Positions 16,847 through 25,876 of a stretch of DNA of 32,897 bases are shown piece by piece. How positions within the stretch are numbered: position 1 is the first letter of the stretch; every line of letters starts with the position of its first letter. The notes under the pieces are model-generated. The model worked only from the letters and a program-made list of their open reading frames with translations. It was not told the origin of the DNA and did not search any database. Position numbers and translations under genes: made by a program. This stretch comes from Planctomycetaceae bacterium (GTDB taxonomy: Bacteria > Planctomycetota > Planctomycetia > Planctomycetales > Planctomycetaceae): the NCBI GenBank assembly GCA_900299185.1, contig OMIV01000273.1, positions 1-32,897 on the forward strand. Direction: 5' to 3'.

Positions 16847-18184
16847 ATGCATGTTGCCATCATCACGGCGGGCGGGGCGGGGATGTTTTGTGGGTCGTGC
16901 ATGCACGACAACACTTGGGCTCGTTCGTTGATGAATGCGGGGGCTGAGGTGTCGCTCATTCCGACTTACACGCCGGTGCGAGTCGACGAAGAGAATCTCA
17001 GTACCGAGCGCGTTTTCTTTGGCGGGATCAATGTGTATCTCGACCATCAATCGCGAGTCTGGCGGGCTTTGCCGAAGTGGATGAAGTCTTGGTTGGATCG
17101 CCCTGGTGTCATTCGGTTGGCGACTCGGTTTGGAGTGAGCAATGACGCCAAGCAACTTGGTGAGTTGACTCTGGCCATGTTGGAAGGCGAGTCTGGCCCG
17201 CATGCTCAGCAGGTTGAGGAACTTGTCGAGTTCATCTGTCGCGACCTTCGACCTGACGTCGTTTGCTTCAGTAACGCCTTGCTTGTGGGAGCGTTGAAGC
17301 GGCTCAAGGAACGCTTTGCAGGTCCGATCTTTTGCACGCTGCAGGGCGATGACATCTTCTTGGATAGCCTTGCTCCGACGTTCCGCACGCGAGCAATCAA
17401 GGCGATCTCCGAGCGTGCTGCCGAGTTCGATGGATTCTTGGTGCATAGTGAGTACTACCGGGACTTCATGAGCGAGTACCTAAGTCTCCCCAGAGATCGC
17501 TTTCATAAGTTGCCACTGGGCATTGATCTCAATGGCCACAATGGAACGCCGGAGAAGGCTCACGCTGTTAAACGAATCGCGAACAACGATGTGGTCACGA
17601 TCGGGTACTTCGCTCGAATCTGCCCGGAGAAAGGACTGCACGTGCTTGTCGAGGCATTTAGCGAGTTGCGACGACGACGGCCGAATGTGCGGTTGGTTGT
17701 CGGCGGGTACCTCGGAAAGCGAGACGAGCAGTACTTTGCCGATGTATCGAAATCTACATCAGCCTTGAGCGACGCGTTTCAATTCGCAGGGAGCCCTCCC
17801 GACCATGCTTCGAAGGTCGAACTCTTGAAGTCGTTCGACGTTCTTTGCGTGCCAGCTCCTTACCGCGAACCGAAAGGCCTCTACGTTGTGGAAGCCTTGG
17901 CGAATGGCGTTCCCGTGGTTGAGCCAGATCACGGTGCTTTCCGAGAGCTTGTTGCATCGACCAATGGGGGCCTGCTTTATCCGCCGGGGGATGTTGGCGA
18001 ATTAGTGGCTTGCCTCGAACGACTCGTGGTTGATCGGGTTCTTCGAATTGAGCTCGGGCGGCGAGGACAACAGGCGGTGCGGACGCTGTACTCGCCCGAG
18101 GCAATGGCAGCTCGTACTCTGCAGGTCTTTGAAGATGCACTCTCCACGAAACACACCGCGAACAGTTCTCGGGCTGGATCGTGA
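16847..18184 (+). CDS. GT4-family glycosyltransferase
   Basis: This 445-residue retaining glycosyltransferase has the GT-B fold. The N-terminal domain starts HVAIITAGGAGMFCGSCMHDN, a glycine-rich first loop. GDDIFLDSL and VHSEYYRDFM lie mid-protein. The C-terminal nucleotide-sugar domain has GYFARICPEKGLHVLVEAF, FAGSPPDH and EPKGLYVVEALANGVPVVEPD with the conserved ExxxxxxxE pattern. The ATG at 16847 was preferred because upstream residues in the open frame (from 16766) are arginine-rich and unlike the family, and GGAG lies 10 bases before it. Donor and acceptor are unknown. No other envelope polysaccharide genes adjoin it. No membrane segment is seen. Confidence 0.85.
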   Translation: MHVAIITAGGAGMFCGSCMHDNTWARSLMNAGAEVSLIPTYTPVRVDEENLSTERVFFGGINVYLDHQSRVWRALPKWMKSWLDRPGVIRLATRFGVSNDAKQLGELTLAMLEGESGPHAQQVEELVEFICRDLRPDVVCFSNALLVGALKRLKERFAGPIFCTLQGDDIFLDSLAPTFRTRAIKAISERAAEFDGFLVHSEYYRDFMSEYLSLPRDRFHKLPLGIDLNGHNGTPEKAHAVKRIANNDVVTIGYFARICPEKGLHVLVEAFSELRRRRPNVRLVVGGYLGKRDEQYFADVSKSTSALSDAFQFAGSPPDHASKVELLKSFDVLCVPAPYREPKGLYVVEALANGVPVVEPDHGAFRELVASTNGGLLYPPGDVGELVACLERLVVDRVLRIELGRRGQQAVRTLYSPEAMAARTLQVFEDALSTKHTANSSRAGS

Positions 18185-18538
18185 GAAACTACGGCATCGC
18201 CATTACGAGTCTCACGGAGTTCCGCAGCTGAGAAAGTCGCCGCTTGACAGTTCGGATTGCCGATAGCTAGCGTGCCTCCCGTCTTCGCGGGAGTCTTATT
18301 TCACATCTCAAATTGCACCATTCGGTGCCGAGTGACTCCTTGGTTTATCGTTCTGTCGAGGCTTGATCGGCGCGACGGGACGTGTCTGGCTTCCCCTTCT
18401 GATCGACCAGCTTCTCGCTGGTAGCAATTCCCCAACTCTCGAATTACCGTTTCGCCCGCGCGATCAGGTAGGCTATGTCTAAATGACGGAGTGCCTAGAT
18501 CGCCGGTTTTTTTCGCTCCAGCCTCTGGAGGATTGAGC
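18185..18538. other. Intergenic spacer between glycosyltransferase and secreted protein
   Basis: This 354-base stretch contains no credible gene. It holds a small terminator hairpin (18276-18300) and, near its end, the ribosome binding site of the next gene (GGAGGA at 18527-18532). A TTGACA at 18244-18249 has no convincing -10 partner. Confidence 0.5.
18276..18300 (+). terminator. Hairpin terminator after glycosyltransferase
   Basis: CTCCCG (18276-18281) pairs with CGGGAG (18288-18293) over a 6-base loop and is followed by TCTTATTT. The stem is short but has a T-rich tail, about 90 bases after the glycosyltransferase stop. Confidence 0.6.
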
Positions 18539-19810
18539 GTGTTTGTGATTCCCGTCTCAACCGAACGCCGTCTGTTTAGACGTCTGCGCCAGCTCGCAGT
18601 GACTTGTGTTGTTGCCTCAACGGCGACTGCCTGGGGACAAGCTCAAGCTCCTGCAAGTAAAGATACCTTGCCCAAGGACTTCAGGCCGCCACGCGCTGTG
18701 TTGGATGTCATCAACGCTGAAGACGAGCTGACAACCGAAGACGCGTATTCTCAATGGAAGAAGAAGGAACTCACGAACTTCGGCGTCGCCATCAAGAGCC
18801 CGCGACTTAATCCCGCTCAAACCAAGCAAATTGAAGACGGCTGCAAGCTGCGCGTTCAGCGACTGTCACTCAAAGTGCACCGCAATAATCTGAAGCCGGT
18901 GCGAGTTGAGATCTATCGAACGCTGCATTTGGAAGCGACTCCTGCTGCTCGCGATGTTGCTTTCAAAGCGATCGCTGCCGAGGCGGAGCGTTTGCTGGCT
19001 GGAAATCTGACCGTGCGATTGCAGGCATTGATTCTGCTGTCGGAATTGGAAACAGTCGCCGCCAATCCGGCCAAAAATGCTCCCGCAGTTTTGTATGCCG
19101 ACGCTCTCAACATCTACTTCAAGGTGATAAACGACAGCAAGCAGCCGGAGGCTGTGAGACTCTTGACGGCATCTCTCACTGAGAAGCTGCTCAAAGAATC
19201 TGGATTGGCTACGAATCCGCCGGCCAAGCTCAGGATCGAAGCTGGAAAGGTTCTGGCTCCTCTGGTTGCGAAGAACGATAGCAACGAGTGGTATCAGAAG
19301 GCACTGGTCACTGCGTTGCAGGCGGTCAACTTGCCGACCATTCCTGATGCGAGCAATGTCCAACAGCCCATTATTGCAAACACTCTTCACAAGGTGATTG
19401 CAGATCCCATGCGAACCTACATGGTGCGATCTAAGGCGGTGCAAGCTTTTGGCAATTTGTCTTTGCCTCAATCAGGAGTGGACTTCGCGGCTGTAACAAA
19501 GGACATGCTGAAGCTCACTCGCGAGATTTCGACCGACTACAACGCAGGCAAGGTGAACGCGACGAAGGCTACTTTTCAGTTGCAGGACATCTACCTTGGA
19601 CTGAAGGCTTGGAAAGCAGCATCGCCCAACGACAAGAACGTCCAAGCGGCCTACACAGCGGCGTTGCCGCCGGTCCGCCACGCGTTGAAGAACCTGCAAA
19701 ACAATCCGCCAGCCGCGATGCCGAAGGATACTTTGGACGGCATTAACGCGATTATTGGGGTCGAGAAGAAGACGGCCGAGCAGCCGAATGTGAATGCAAA
19801 GCAGGGCTAG
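18539..19810 (+). CDS. Secreted helical protein of unknown function
   Basis: I do not recognise this 423-residue protein. The GTG at 18539 was chosen because GGAGGA at 18527-18532 is spaced 6 bases before it; the frame is open 16 codons further up to a GTG at 18491. The N-terminus looks like a signal peptide: basic RRLFRRLRQ, hydrophobic LAVTCVVASTATA and a likely cut after AWGQA. The mature part is Ala/Leu/Lys-rich and predicted helical, with HEAT- or TPR-like stretches such as ARDVAFKAIAAEAERLLAG and AVRLLTASLTEKLLKESG. No catalytic motif or further membrane segment is seen. It ends in a Gln/Asn-rich tail. A planctomycete-type periplasmic scaffold or repeat protein is only an inference. Confidence 0.7.
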   Translation: MFVIPVSTERRLFRRLRQLAVTCVVASTATAWGQAQAPASKDTLPKDFRPPRAVLDVINAEDELTTEDAYSQWKKKELTNFGVAIKSPRLNPAQTKQIEDGCKLRVQRLSLKVHRNNLKPVRVEIYRTLHLEATPAARDVAFKAIAAEAERLLAGNLTVRLQALILLSELETVAANPAKNAPAVLYADALNIYFKVINDSKQPEAVRLLTASLTEKLLKESGLATNPPAKLRIEAGKVLAPLVAKNDSNEWYQKALVTALQAVNLPTIPDASNVQQPIIANTLHKVIADPMRTYMVRSKAVQAFGNLSLPQSGVDFAAVTKDMLKLTREISTDYNAGKVNATKATFQLQDIYLGLKAWKAASPNDKNVQAAYTAALPPVRHALKNLQNNPPAAMPKDTLDGINAIIGVEKKTAEQPNVNAKQG

Positions 19811-19832
19811 TAACTGATTGAGCTTTCAAAAC

Positions 19833-19888
19833 AATAAGGCGGCGTGAGCGACTGGTAACCCAGCCGCTCACGCCGCCTTATTTGTTTT
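19833..19888. terminator. Bidirectional terminator between secreted protein and serA
   Basis: AATAAGGCGGCGTGAGCG (19833-19850) pairs perfectly over 18 bp with 19865-19882. On the plus strand it is followed by TGTTTT, and on the minus strand by GTTTTG. It lies between convergent genes and should stop both transcripts. Confidence 0.9.
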
Positions 19889-19935
19889 ACGATTTCGCAT
19901 TTGATCGTATCGAGATTCCGAATCTCTGGAACGCC

Positions 19936-21603
19936 TCACGAACGGCTATCGAACCACGGTAACGGCTGACCGGCTGGCGGGAGTTGCACAAGTTCAACTC
20001 CGGTGACGTCCGGGTGTCCTGCAACTTGTTGCCGCGCGGAATCTGATGGAGCTGAATCGAGATTGAGCACTGCCAGTGCCTCTCCGCCAACTTTCGAACG
20101 GCCGAGTGCCATGTGCGAAATGTTGACATTGTGTTGACCCATCGCGGTACCAATGAAGCCGATAAGTCCTGGCTTGTCTTGATGTCGGAACATCAGCAGG
20201 TGACCATCGAGGTAGGCATCAAGATGGAATCCATCGAGGCGAACGAGTCGCAAGAACTCGTTGCCAAAGATCGTGCCTGAAACATCGAACTCACCATGAT
20301 CACTGACGATGGTCGTGCTTACCAAGGAAGCGAAGTCACCGGCTTGGTCAGTGGACGATTCAGTGATGCGAATGCCTCGCTCACGAGCGACGACTTCTGC
20401 GTTAATGATGTTGGCAGGTTCGTCGACTCCGGAGCTCATTAAACCCGCAACGAAAGCTTGGGTGATCAACTTGGTCTTGCGCTTGGCGACTTCGCCGCGA
20501 TAGGTCACTCGCGCCTCTTTGATTCCAGCAGACTTGAAGCGTTGAGCCAGCAACTGCGACTGCAACAGGCCCAGGCGGTAGCCAAGATCGAGATACGTCT
20601 TTGCGTCCTTCAGTTCGGCTCCCGAGATCGGAACCATGTTGATGGCGTGACGTACTTCGTTGTGAACTAGGAACGCCGTGATGATTTCGGCTGCTTCGAC
20701 AGCAACGGCTTCTTGAGCTTCTTCAGTCGAGGCACCCAGGTGCGGCGCGCAGATCACCTTGTCGAGCTTTCGCAGCGGGTGATCTTTGGCCGGTGGTTCG
20801 TCGACAAACACGTCGAGAGCAGCTCCACCGATGTGACCAGTTTCGATGGCGGCAGCCAAGGCCGCTTCGTCGACGATTCCGCCGCGGGCACAGTTCACAA
20901 TGCGAGCACCCTTCCGCATCTTCGCCAGCCGCGTCGCGTTGATGAGTCCATTGGTCTCGGGAGTGAACGGCGTGTGGACCGTCAAGAAATCGCATTTGTC
21001 GATCAGCTCGTCGACATCGCGGTACAGCGAGATGCCGAACTCGCGAGCACGTTCTTCGGAGAGATATGGGTCGTAGCCCAGTACTTTCATCTCGAACGCC
21101 AGTGCTCGCTTCGCAACGGTCAGGCCGATACGTCCCAGGCCAATAACCGCCAGCGTCTTGCCCGCCAGTTGTGACCCCGTGAACTTGTTTCGGTCCCAAC
21201 CACCTGCCTTCATCGTGGCGGCCGCTTGCGGAATGTTTCGAGCCAACGACATCAACATCGCGAAGGTGTGCTCGGCGGTGCTGGTCGTGTTTCCGGCGGG
21301 AGTATTCATCACCACGATGCCCTGCCGGGTCGCCGCCTCGAGGTCAACGTTGTCGACTCCAACGCCCGCTCGCACGATGACTTTCAAACGCGTTTGCCCG
21401 TCGAGCAATGCTGGCGTCAGCTTAGTGCCAGACCGAATGATGATGCCGTCGGCGTTCTTCAGCTCTTCTCGGACTTGGTCCGGGGTGAGGCCGCTGCGAT
21501 TCACGATTTCCAGTTGAGGCTCGGCCTCAAGTACTTTGAGGCCAGCTATGGAGAGGTTGTCGGTGATCAGAACTCGGAGCTTTTGGGTCATTTTTCGCAG
21601 CAT
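19936..21603 (-). CDS. serA: D-3-phosphoglycerate dehydrogenase
   Basis: This enzyme makes the first committed step of serine synthesis, oxidising 3-phosphoglycerate with NAD. At 555 residues it is the long form with an extra intervening domain and a C-terminal ACT domain. VRAGVGVDNVDL and the NAD loop GLGRIGLTVAKRA are visible. The catalytic Arg is in CARGGIVDEAAL, Glu in DVFVDEPP and His in CAPHLGAST. The ACT part begins near HLLMFRHQDKPGLIGFIG, with HNVNISHMALGR. Two ATGs are possible, 21603 and 21591; the second gives MTQKLRVLITD and fits family N-termini better, but neither has a clear Shine-Dalgarno signal. Other serine genes are not nearby. It converges on the preceding gene across a strong terminator. 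Confidence 0.95.
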   Translation of the reverse strand: MLRKMTQKLRVLITDNLSIAGLKVLEAEPQLEIVNRSGLTPDQVREELKNADGIIIRSGTKLTPALLDGQTRLKVIVRAGVGVDNVDLEAATRQGIVVMNTPAGNTTSTAEHTFAMLMSLARNIPQAAATMKAGGWDRNKFTGSQLAGKTLAVIGLGRIGLTVAKRALAFEMKVLGYDPYLSEERAREFGISLYRDVDELIDKCDFLTVHTPFTPETNGLINATRLAKMRKGARIVNCARGGIVDEAALAAAIETGHIGGAALDVFVDEPPAKDHPLRKLDKVICAPHLGASTEEAQEAVAVEAAEIITAFLVHNEVRHAINMVPISGAELKDAKTYLDLGYRLGLLQSQLLAQRFKSAGIKEARVTYRGEVAKRKTKLITQAFVAGLMSSGVDEPANIINAEVVARERGIRITESSTDQAGDFASLVSTTIVSDHGEFDVSGTIFGNEFLRLVRLDGFHLDAYLDGHLLMFRHQDKPGLIGFIGTAMGQHNVNISHMALGRSKVGGEALAVLNLDSAPSDSARQQVAGHPDVTGVELVQLPPAGQPLPWFDSRS

Positions 21604-22078
21604 TTACGAGGGAGTGGTCCGTTAAAGGGGCGTTTGATAATGGTGGCGTCACTCGAAAAAAAGTGTGCTCTTCACGCATCGTCATAGGCCGATTCATGGG
21701 CCGGTACTATGAATCAAATCTTGTCGCAAAGATCTCGAATCGAGGCGGTTGAAATTGTGATGAAGGTGGCAAGCCGACAGCACAACCCACATGACCTGTC
21801 TCGTGTGGGAAATCGCTAGAACTGCTACGAGAGGCCCGCTTCGGGTTCATCGGAAGCATTCGAAGCATCCGTCAAATCGGTATGAGTCGCAGGTTCTGTC
21901 CGATCCGAAAACTGGCTTCCAATCGACTAACTCATCGAAGTCTTTACTCCTTGACCACCCCCAAGAACCGAACCAAGATCGATGACACAGGTTGAAGAGC
22001 CGGTCCGCGTTGCGCCGATGCGGATGAGACGACTCTTGCTCGTTTCTCAACCATCCGTCCTCAGACGATTGATTCGCC
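21604..22078. other. Divergent intergenic region upstream of serA
   Basis: This 475-base region must hold the serA promoter and that of the next gene. I see no gene or RNA in it. One perfect inverted repeat, GATTCAT (21691-21697) with ATGAATC (21709-21715), lies about 90-110 bases upstream of serA and could be an operator, but this is weak evidence. Confidence 0.4.
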
Positions 22079-22975
22079 ATGAAGATGCATATTCTCGGAA
22101 TAATCCTCGCATTCCTCACCGCAGGCGGTGCGCTAGGTACGGTGATGCTGACGACCAAGACGCTGCAGGTGCGGACGTCGTGGACTAAGAGCATCGAGAA
22201 GAAACGTGATGCGTATCTCAAGATCAAGGATGAACCGGTCAAGCTGCGGGCTGAACTGACGAAGCATCAGCTTGAGTACCACCGAGTGACCTATAACTGG
22301 GGAAAGTTCTACAACAACCTCGAAGTTCAGCCGGGTGGTGTCGGAGTGATGGTTCGTGGGGCTGGCGTTGCTGACGGGTTGAGGCAAGGCCAGATCGTGC
22401 ATCTGTTCCGCCCTGACGACAATCAAGCTTCGAGCTATGTCGGTCCGTTCCGAGTCGAGAACGTGGCTGATGGCCAGTTTGCTGCGTCACCGACTTGGAC
22501 CGTTCGACCAACTGATGCCGCGACTTTCCGACTTGGGCAGCCGGGCTTCCGAGTTCGCGAAATGGTTCCCGCAGCTGATCTCGAAAACTTCGTAAAGATG
22601 CAGCACTCGATGTCTCTGAAGGATGTCGAACTCAAGGATGCTAAGAAGTGGTTGGACTTCGCTCAGAACCGTGATCGCAAGACGGCTGAAGACCAGCTTC
22701 AGTTCCGCATCAACGAATTGCACGGTGACCCAGCTCAAGCGGATAAGAAAGGCGTACTGCCTGATTACCTCGTGGATGGGTTCGTGATTGCCATTGAGAA
22801 CGCCGAAGAATCTCGCAACGTCACTCTGGAAGAGGTGCATGAGCTGCGTCAGAAGTTGCAGGACATCTATGACGAGATCGTTGAGATTCAGAAGAAGAAC
22901 GAAGAGCTGATCCTGACTCTGCCTGGTGCTGCACCCGCTGCTTCTTCGCCCAAGGGTGATTCTCTAGGCAGCTAG
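22079..22975 (+). CDS. Membrane-anchored coiled-coil protein of unknown function
   Basis: I do not recognise this 298-residue protein. An N-terminal hydrophobic helix (HILGIILAFLTAGGALGTVML) should anchor it in the inner membrane or act as an uncleaved signal. The next 50 residues are charged and helical (WTKSIEKKRDAYLKIKDEPVKLRAELTKHQ). A central part with RGAGVADGLRQGQIVHLFR and YVGPFRVENV looks like a small beta domain. The C-terminal third is helical, with a coiled-coil-like ESRNVTLEEVHELRQKLQDIYDEIVEIQKKNEEL. No catalytic motif is visible. The start lacks a strong Shine-Dalgarno signal, and ATG at 22085 is an alternative. A rhomboid protease gene follows 195 bases downstream, so the two could be co-transcribed; any protease-substrate link is speculative. 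Confidence 0.7.
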   Translation: MKMHILGIILAFLTAGGALGTVMLTTKTLQVRTSWTKSIEKKRDAYLKIKDEPVKLRAELTKHQLEYHRVTYNWGKFYNNLEVQPGGVGVMVRGAGVADGLRQGQIVHLFRPDDNQASSYVGPFRVENVADGQFAASPTWTVRPTDAATFRLGQPGFRVREMVPAADLENFVKMQHSMSLKDVELKDAKKWLDFAQNRDRKTAEDQLQFRINELHGDPAQADKKGVLPDYLVDGFVIAIENAEESRNVTLEEVHELRQKLQDIYDEIVEIQKKNEELILTLPGAAPAASSPKGDSLGS

Positions 22976-23170
22976 TCGCTAACGAACCGTTTGAAGTCGA
23001 GCCTCTGCAATGGGTCTTGTCTTGCCCCGTCGCTAACGCTGGACGCGAAGCGAGTCGTCAGAGAGATCTTCTTGGCAATCGGCGATGTTGGAGATCGGAG
23101 TTCGATCGGTAACTTGATCGAGAGTTGGCCTTCGCGAGGTCGCTCTGAATTGGATGCAAGGAACGCGGCG

Positions 23171-24097
23171 ATGGGAATCAATGACCGCGACTACTATCGG
23201 GATGAAGAGCCCGAGGTCTTTCAGCGTGCGACTGCCTCAATGAGAGTTACCAAATCGAGCGATGCGCTCGTGAAGTCGCTCATTGCGATCAACATTGCTG
23301 TTTACGTCGTGAACTCGATCTTGTCTGGCGACGGGACCGGCTTCTCGCTCAATGGCCTGCTGAGCCTGCATCTAGCGGGGCTGAAGAACTTCGAGCTGTG
23401 GCGGCTTGTGACTTATGGCTTCTGCCACGCGAGTCTCAATCACTTGATCTTCAACATGTTCGGCCTGTGGATGTTTGGCCGATTGGTCGAGTCCGTGCGC
23501 GGGGCGCGAGAGACGTTGGCCTTTTATCTCTTGGCATTGGTGGTCAGTGGAGCCAGTCAGATCTTTATCGGATCGGGCTCGAAGTTGGCCTTTCAGGTCG
23601 TGGTTGGAGCCTCTGGCGGTTGCTGTGCGTTAACCGTGTTGAGTGCGTTCTACTTCAGTCGGTTGAAGCTCCATTCGCTGATCTTCCCGTTTGGTATCGA
23701 ACTGCGATGGGCCGCTCTGATCTATGTCGGGATCGATGCGATGGGAGTGTTGCGTGGCGGTGGAGATCACATTGCTTACTGGGCTCATCTTGGAGGTGCC
23801 GCGTTCGGTGCTCTCTATGGCGTGTTGGGTATGAGATTGACTCCGACGCGCAGCTTGGTGAATTGGTCATCGGTTACGACCGAACCCGCATCCACTGTTC
23901 CGTGGCGAGAACCTGAGGCTCCAGCACGCTCAGCTCAGCAGGCGAAGGTGCGGCTTTACGAGCCTCCTGTCGATGCATTGGACAATGAGGTCGATCGATT
24001 GCTCGACAAGATCAATCGAGAAGGTAAGGCCAGTTTGAGTCCCGCAGAACTCGAAGTTCTGAACCGTGCGAGTCAGGTTTATCAGCAGCGCCGATAG
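23171..24097 (+). CDS. Rhomboid family intramembrane serine protease
   Basis: This 308-residue polytopic membrane protein cleaves other membrane proteins within the bilayer. The rhomboid signatures are intact: HASLNHLIFNMFGLWMFGRLVE in the second and third helices, the catalytic serine in VVGASGG (Ser148), and the partner histidine in AHLGGAAFGALYG (His206). Six helices can be followed from SLIAINIAVYVVNSIL to the last helix. A cytoplasmic tail of about 70 residues ends in DRLLDKINREGKASLSPAELEVLNRAS, which recurs in planctomycete rhomboids. ATG at 23171 was chosen because AAGGA at 23158-23162 precedes it; the open frame further upstream starts in spacer repeats. Substrates are unknown. Confidence 0.9.
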   Translation: MGINDRDYYRDEEPEVFQRATASMRVTKSSDALVKSLIAINIAVYVVNSILSGDGTGFSLNGLLSLHLAGLKNFELWRLVTYGFCHASLNHLIFNMFGLWMFGRLVESVRGARETLAFYLLALVVSGASQIFIGSGSKLAFQVVVGASGGCCALTVLSAFYFSRLKLHSLIFPFGIELRWAALIYVGIDAMGVLRGGGDHIAYWAHLGGAAFGALYGVLGMRLTPTRSLVNWSSVTTEPASTVPWREPEAPARSAQQAKVRLYEPPVDALDNEVDRLLDKINREGKASLSPAELEVLNRASQVYQQRR

Positions 24098-24355
24098 TCT
24101 TGAGATTGATCTCGCTGGGTTGCTGTTGAAGACCGAGCAGAAGTCCTAAAAGACGCGCCCGAACGATCATTCTTCGGAATGCCGCGTCTGTCTGCCCAAT
24201 TAGCCCGGTGCTCGTAGCGAGTCTTGTTGGCAGTTGGAGATGAATCCTCTGCCGGACGTTCCCGTCTCTCTTCGAAGTGCATGGGCTCGCGTCACCGGAT
24301 GAGATCACGCCGGCGCGGCTTCGTCTTGATATCTCGACTCTGATTGGAAACTACA

Positions 24356-25684
24356 GTGAGTGACCTAATTGAACCTCGGACGCTGAAAGGTTTTCGCGAC
24401 TACTTGCCTGCAGCGATGATGGCGCGAGAGAAGCTGATCGAAACGGCGAAGTCTGTGTATCGCAGTTATGGCTTCGGCCCGATCGATACTCCGGCCTTGG
24501 AGTATGCTGAGATCCTGACGGGCAAGGGCGGTGAAGAGTCGGATAAGCAGCTCTATCGGTTTCGAGATCACGGCGACCGTGATGTTGCGATGCGCTTCGA
24601 CCTTACTGTTCCGCTGGCTCGATTCGCGGCTCAGTACGCCAATCAACTCGGCTTGCCGTTTAAGCGGTATCACATCGGAACCGTATGGCGCGGCGAGAAC
24701 ACTCAGGCCGGTCGCTATCGCGAATTCATGCAATGCGACTTCGACACGATCGGTACCGAGTCCAATGCTGCCGATATCGAGACGTTGCTCGTCATTCACG
24801 ATCTGATGGTGAAGATCGGGTTTGAGCGCTTCACGATTCGCGTCAACAACCGACTGGTGCTCAATGGACTGCTGCAACAGCAGAGTCTCAGCGACAAGTC
24901 GGTCGGCGTGCTGCGAGCAATTGACAAGCTGCCAAAGATCGGACGCGAGGAAGTCATCAAGGAGATGACCGAAAAGGTTGGAGCGTCTCGCGAGCAAGCC
25001 GAACGCGTGCTCGATCTGGTCCAACTCACTGGCGAACCTCTCGACATGCTGAAGTCGCTCGACGGGATGTTGGCGGGTAACGAAACGGGATTGCTGGGTG
25101 TCGCGAAGTTGCGCGAGCTGTTCGAGTCGTGTTTGAGGGCGGGCTTGCCGCCAGAACGTATGAAGCTCGATCTCTCGATCGCGCGCGGTCTCGATTATTA
25201 CACCGGGACGATCTACGAAACGTTCCTCGGCGATAAACCAGAGATCGGCAGCGTTTGCTCCGGCGGTCGTTACGACAACCTCGCTGGGCTGTTTACAAAA
25301 GAAAAGTTGCCGGGCATTGGTGCCAGCTTGCGACTGGATCGATTGCTCGCGGCGATGGAGTTACTCGGCATGGTCGAGTCGTCGTCGACTCCCGCCGAAG
25401 TCTTCGTGCCGCAGTTCGATGCTCCTCGTTTGGCCGACTATCTGCGGATCAGTCGCGTGCTACGAGAAGCCGGTTTTCGCGTGGAAGTCTTCCCGGAAGC
25501 CAAGGGGCTCGGCAAACAGTTCAAGTACGCGGACAAGAAGGGCCACAAGATCGCGGTCATTGCAGGCGAGAACGAATTCCAAGCCGGTGTTTGGCAGGTC
25601 AAGAACCTGCGTGTGCAAGGCGATCAAGCGACCGTGCCTGAGGCCCAACTGATTGATCATCTCAAGGGCTTGCTTCGGTCGTAG
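24356..25684 (+). CDS. hisS: Histidyl-tRNA synthetase
   Basis: The enzyme charges tRNA-His. At about 442 residues it is of normal length. Class II motifs are present: motif 2 RGENTQAGRYREFMQCDFD, the HisRS signatures RGLDYYTGTIYE and CSGGRYDNL, and motif 3 around GIGASLRLDRLLAAM. The C-terminal anticodon-binding domain includes EVFVPQFDAPRLADYLR and KYADKKGHKIAVIAGENE. The start at GTG 24356 is preferred, with GGAAA at 24346-24350 as its binding site; a TTG at 24344 is in frame. The spacer upstream (24098-24355) shows no gene. A large dispersed repeat lies immediately downstream. Confidence 0.95.
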   Translation: MSDLIEPRTLKGFRDYLPAAMMAREKLIETAKSVYRSYGFGPIDTPALEYAEILTGKGGEESDKQLYRFRDHGDRDVAMRFDLTVPLARFAAQYANQLGLPFKRYHIGTVWRGENTQAGRYREFMQCDFDTIGTESNAADIETLLVIHDLMVKIGFERFTIRVNNRLVLNGLLQQQSLSDKSVGVLRAIDKLPKIGREEVIKEMTEKVGASREQAERVLDLVQLTGEPLDMLKSLDGMLAGNETGLLGVAKLRELFESCLRAGLPPERMKLDLSIARGLDYYTGTIYETFLGDKPEIGSVCSGGRYDNLAGLFTKEKLPGIGASLRLDRLLAAMELLGMVESSSTPAEVFVPQFDAPRLADYLRISRVLREAGFRVEVFPEAKGLGKQFKYADKKGHKIAVIAGENEFQAGVWQVKNLRVQGDQATVPEAQLIDHLKGLLRS

Positions 25685-25696
25685 ATCTATTTCCTA

Positions 25697-25868
25697 CTCG
25701 TTCCCAGGCTCTGCCTGGGAACGTAAGTTCGGAGGCTCCGCCTCATGATTCTCTGGTTTAGGTTTCGCAGTTGCATGACAACTGAGGCCGAGGCGATTGA
25801 ATGGGTGTCCGACGAAACTTGAGGCAGAGCCTCCTCTTGAGCCTTCCCAGGCGGAGCCGAGGAACGAG
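25697..25868. repeat. 172-bp MITE-like dispersed element with CTCGTTCC / GGAACGAG ends
   Basis: The element begins CTCGTTCC and ends GGAACGAG, an 8-bp terminal inverted repeat. Inside, CGTTCCCAGGC (25699-25709) pairs perfectly with GCCTGGGAACG (25713-25723). GAGGCTCCGCCTC (25732-25744) and GAGGCAGAGCCTC (25821-25833) are further palindromes. This CTCGTTCCCAGGCTCTGCCTGG type is a familiar dispersed repeat in planctomycetes and some other bacteria. It fills the space between convergent hisS and the hydrolase gene, and its first hairpin may double as a terminator. Confidence 0.75.
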
Positions 25869-25876
25869 TTCCTGCG

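Noticed and set aside
16295-17446. 383-codon minus-strand frame across the DUF1963 and glycosyltransferase genes
   Set aside because: It overlaps two well-supported plus-strand genes and has no recognisable protein feature.
18244-18270. TTGACA promoter upstream of the secreted protein gene
   Set aside because: No TATAAT-like box at 16-18 bases; the match to one hexamer alone is not enough.
22976-23170. N-terminal extension of the rhomboid protein from 22991
   Set aside because: The segment carries GTCGCTAACG-type repeat sequence, and a good ribosome binding site supports the start at 23171.
25697-25868. Insertion sequence with its own transposase
   Set aside because: The element is only 172 bp and has no coding capacity, so at most it is a non-autonomous repeat.
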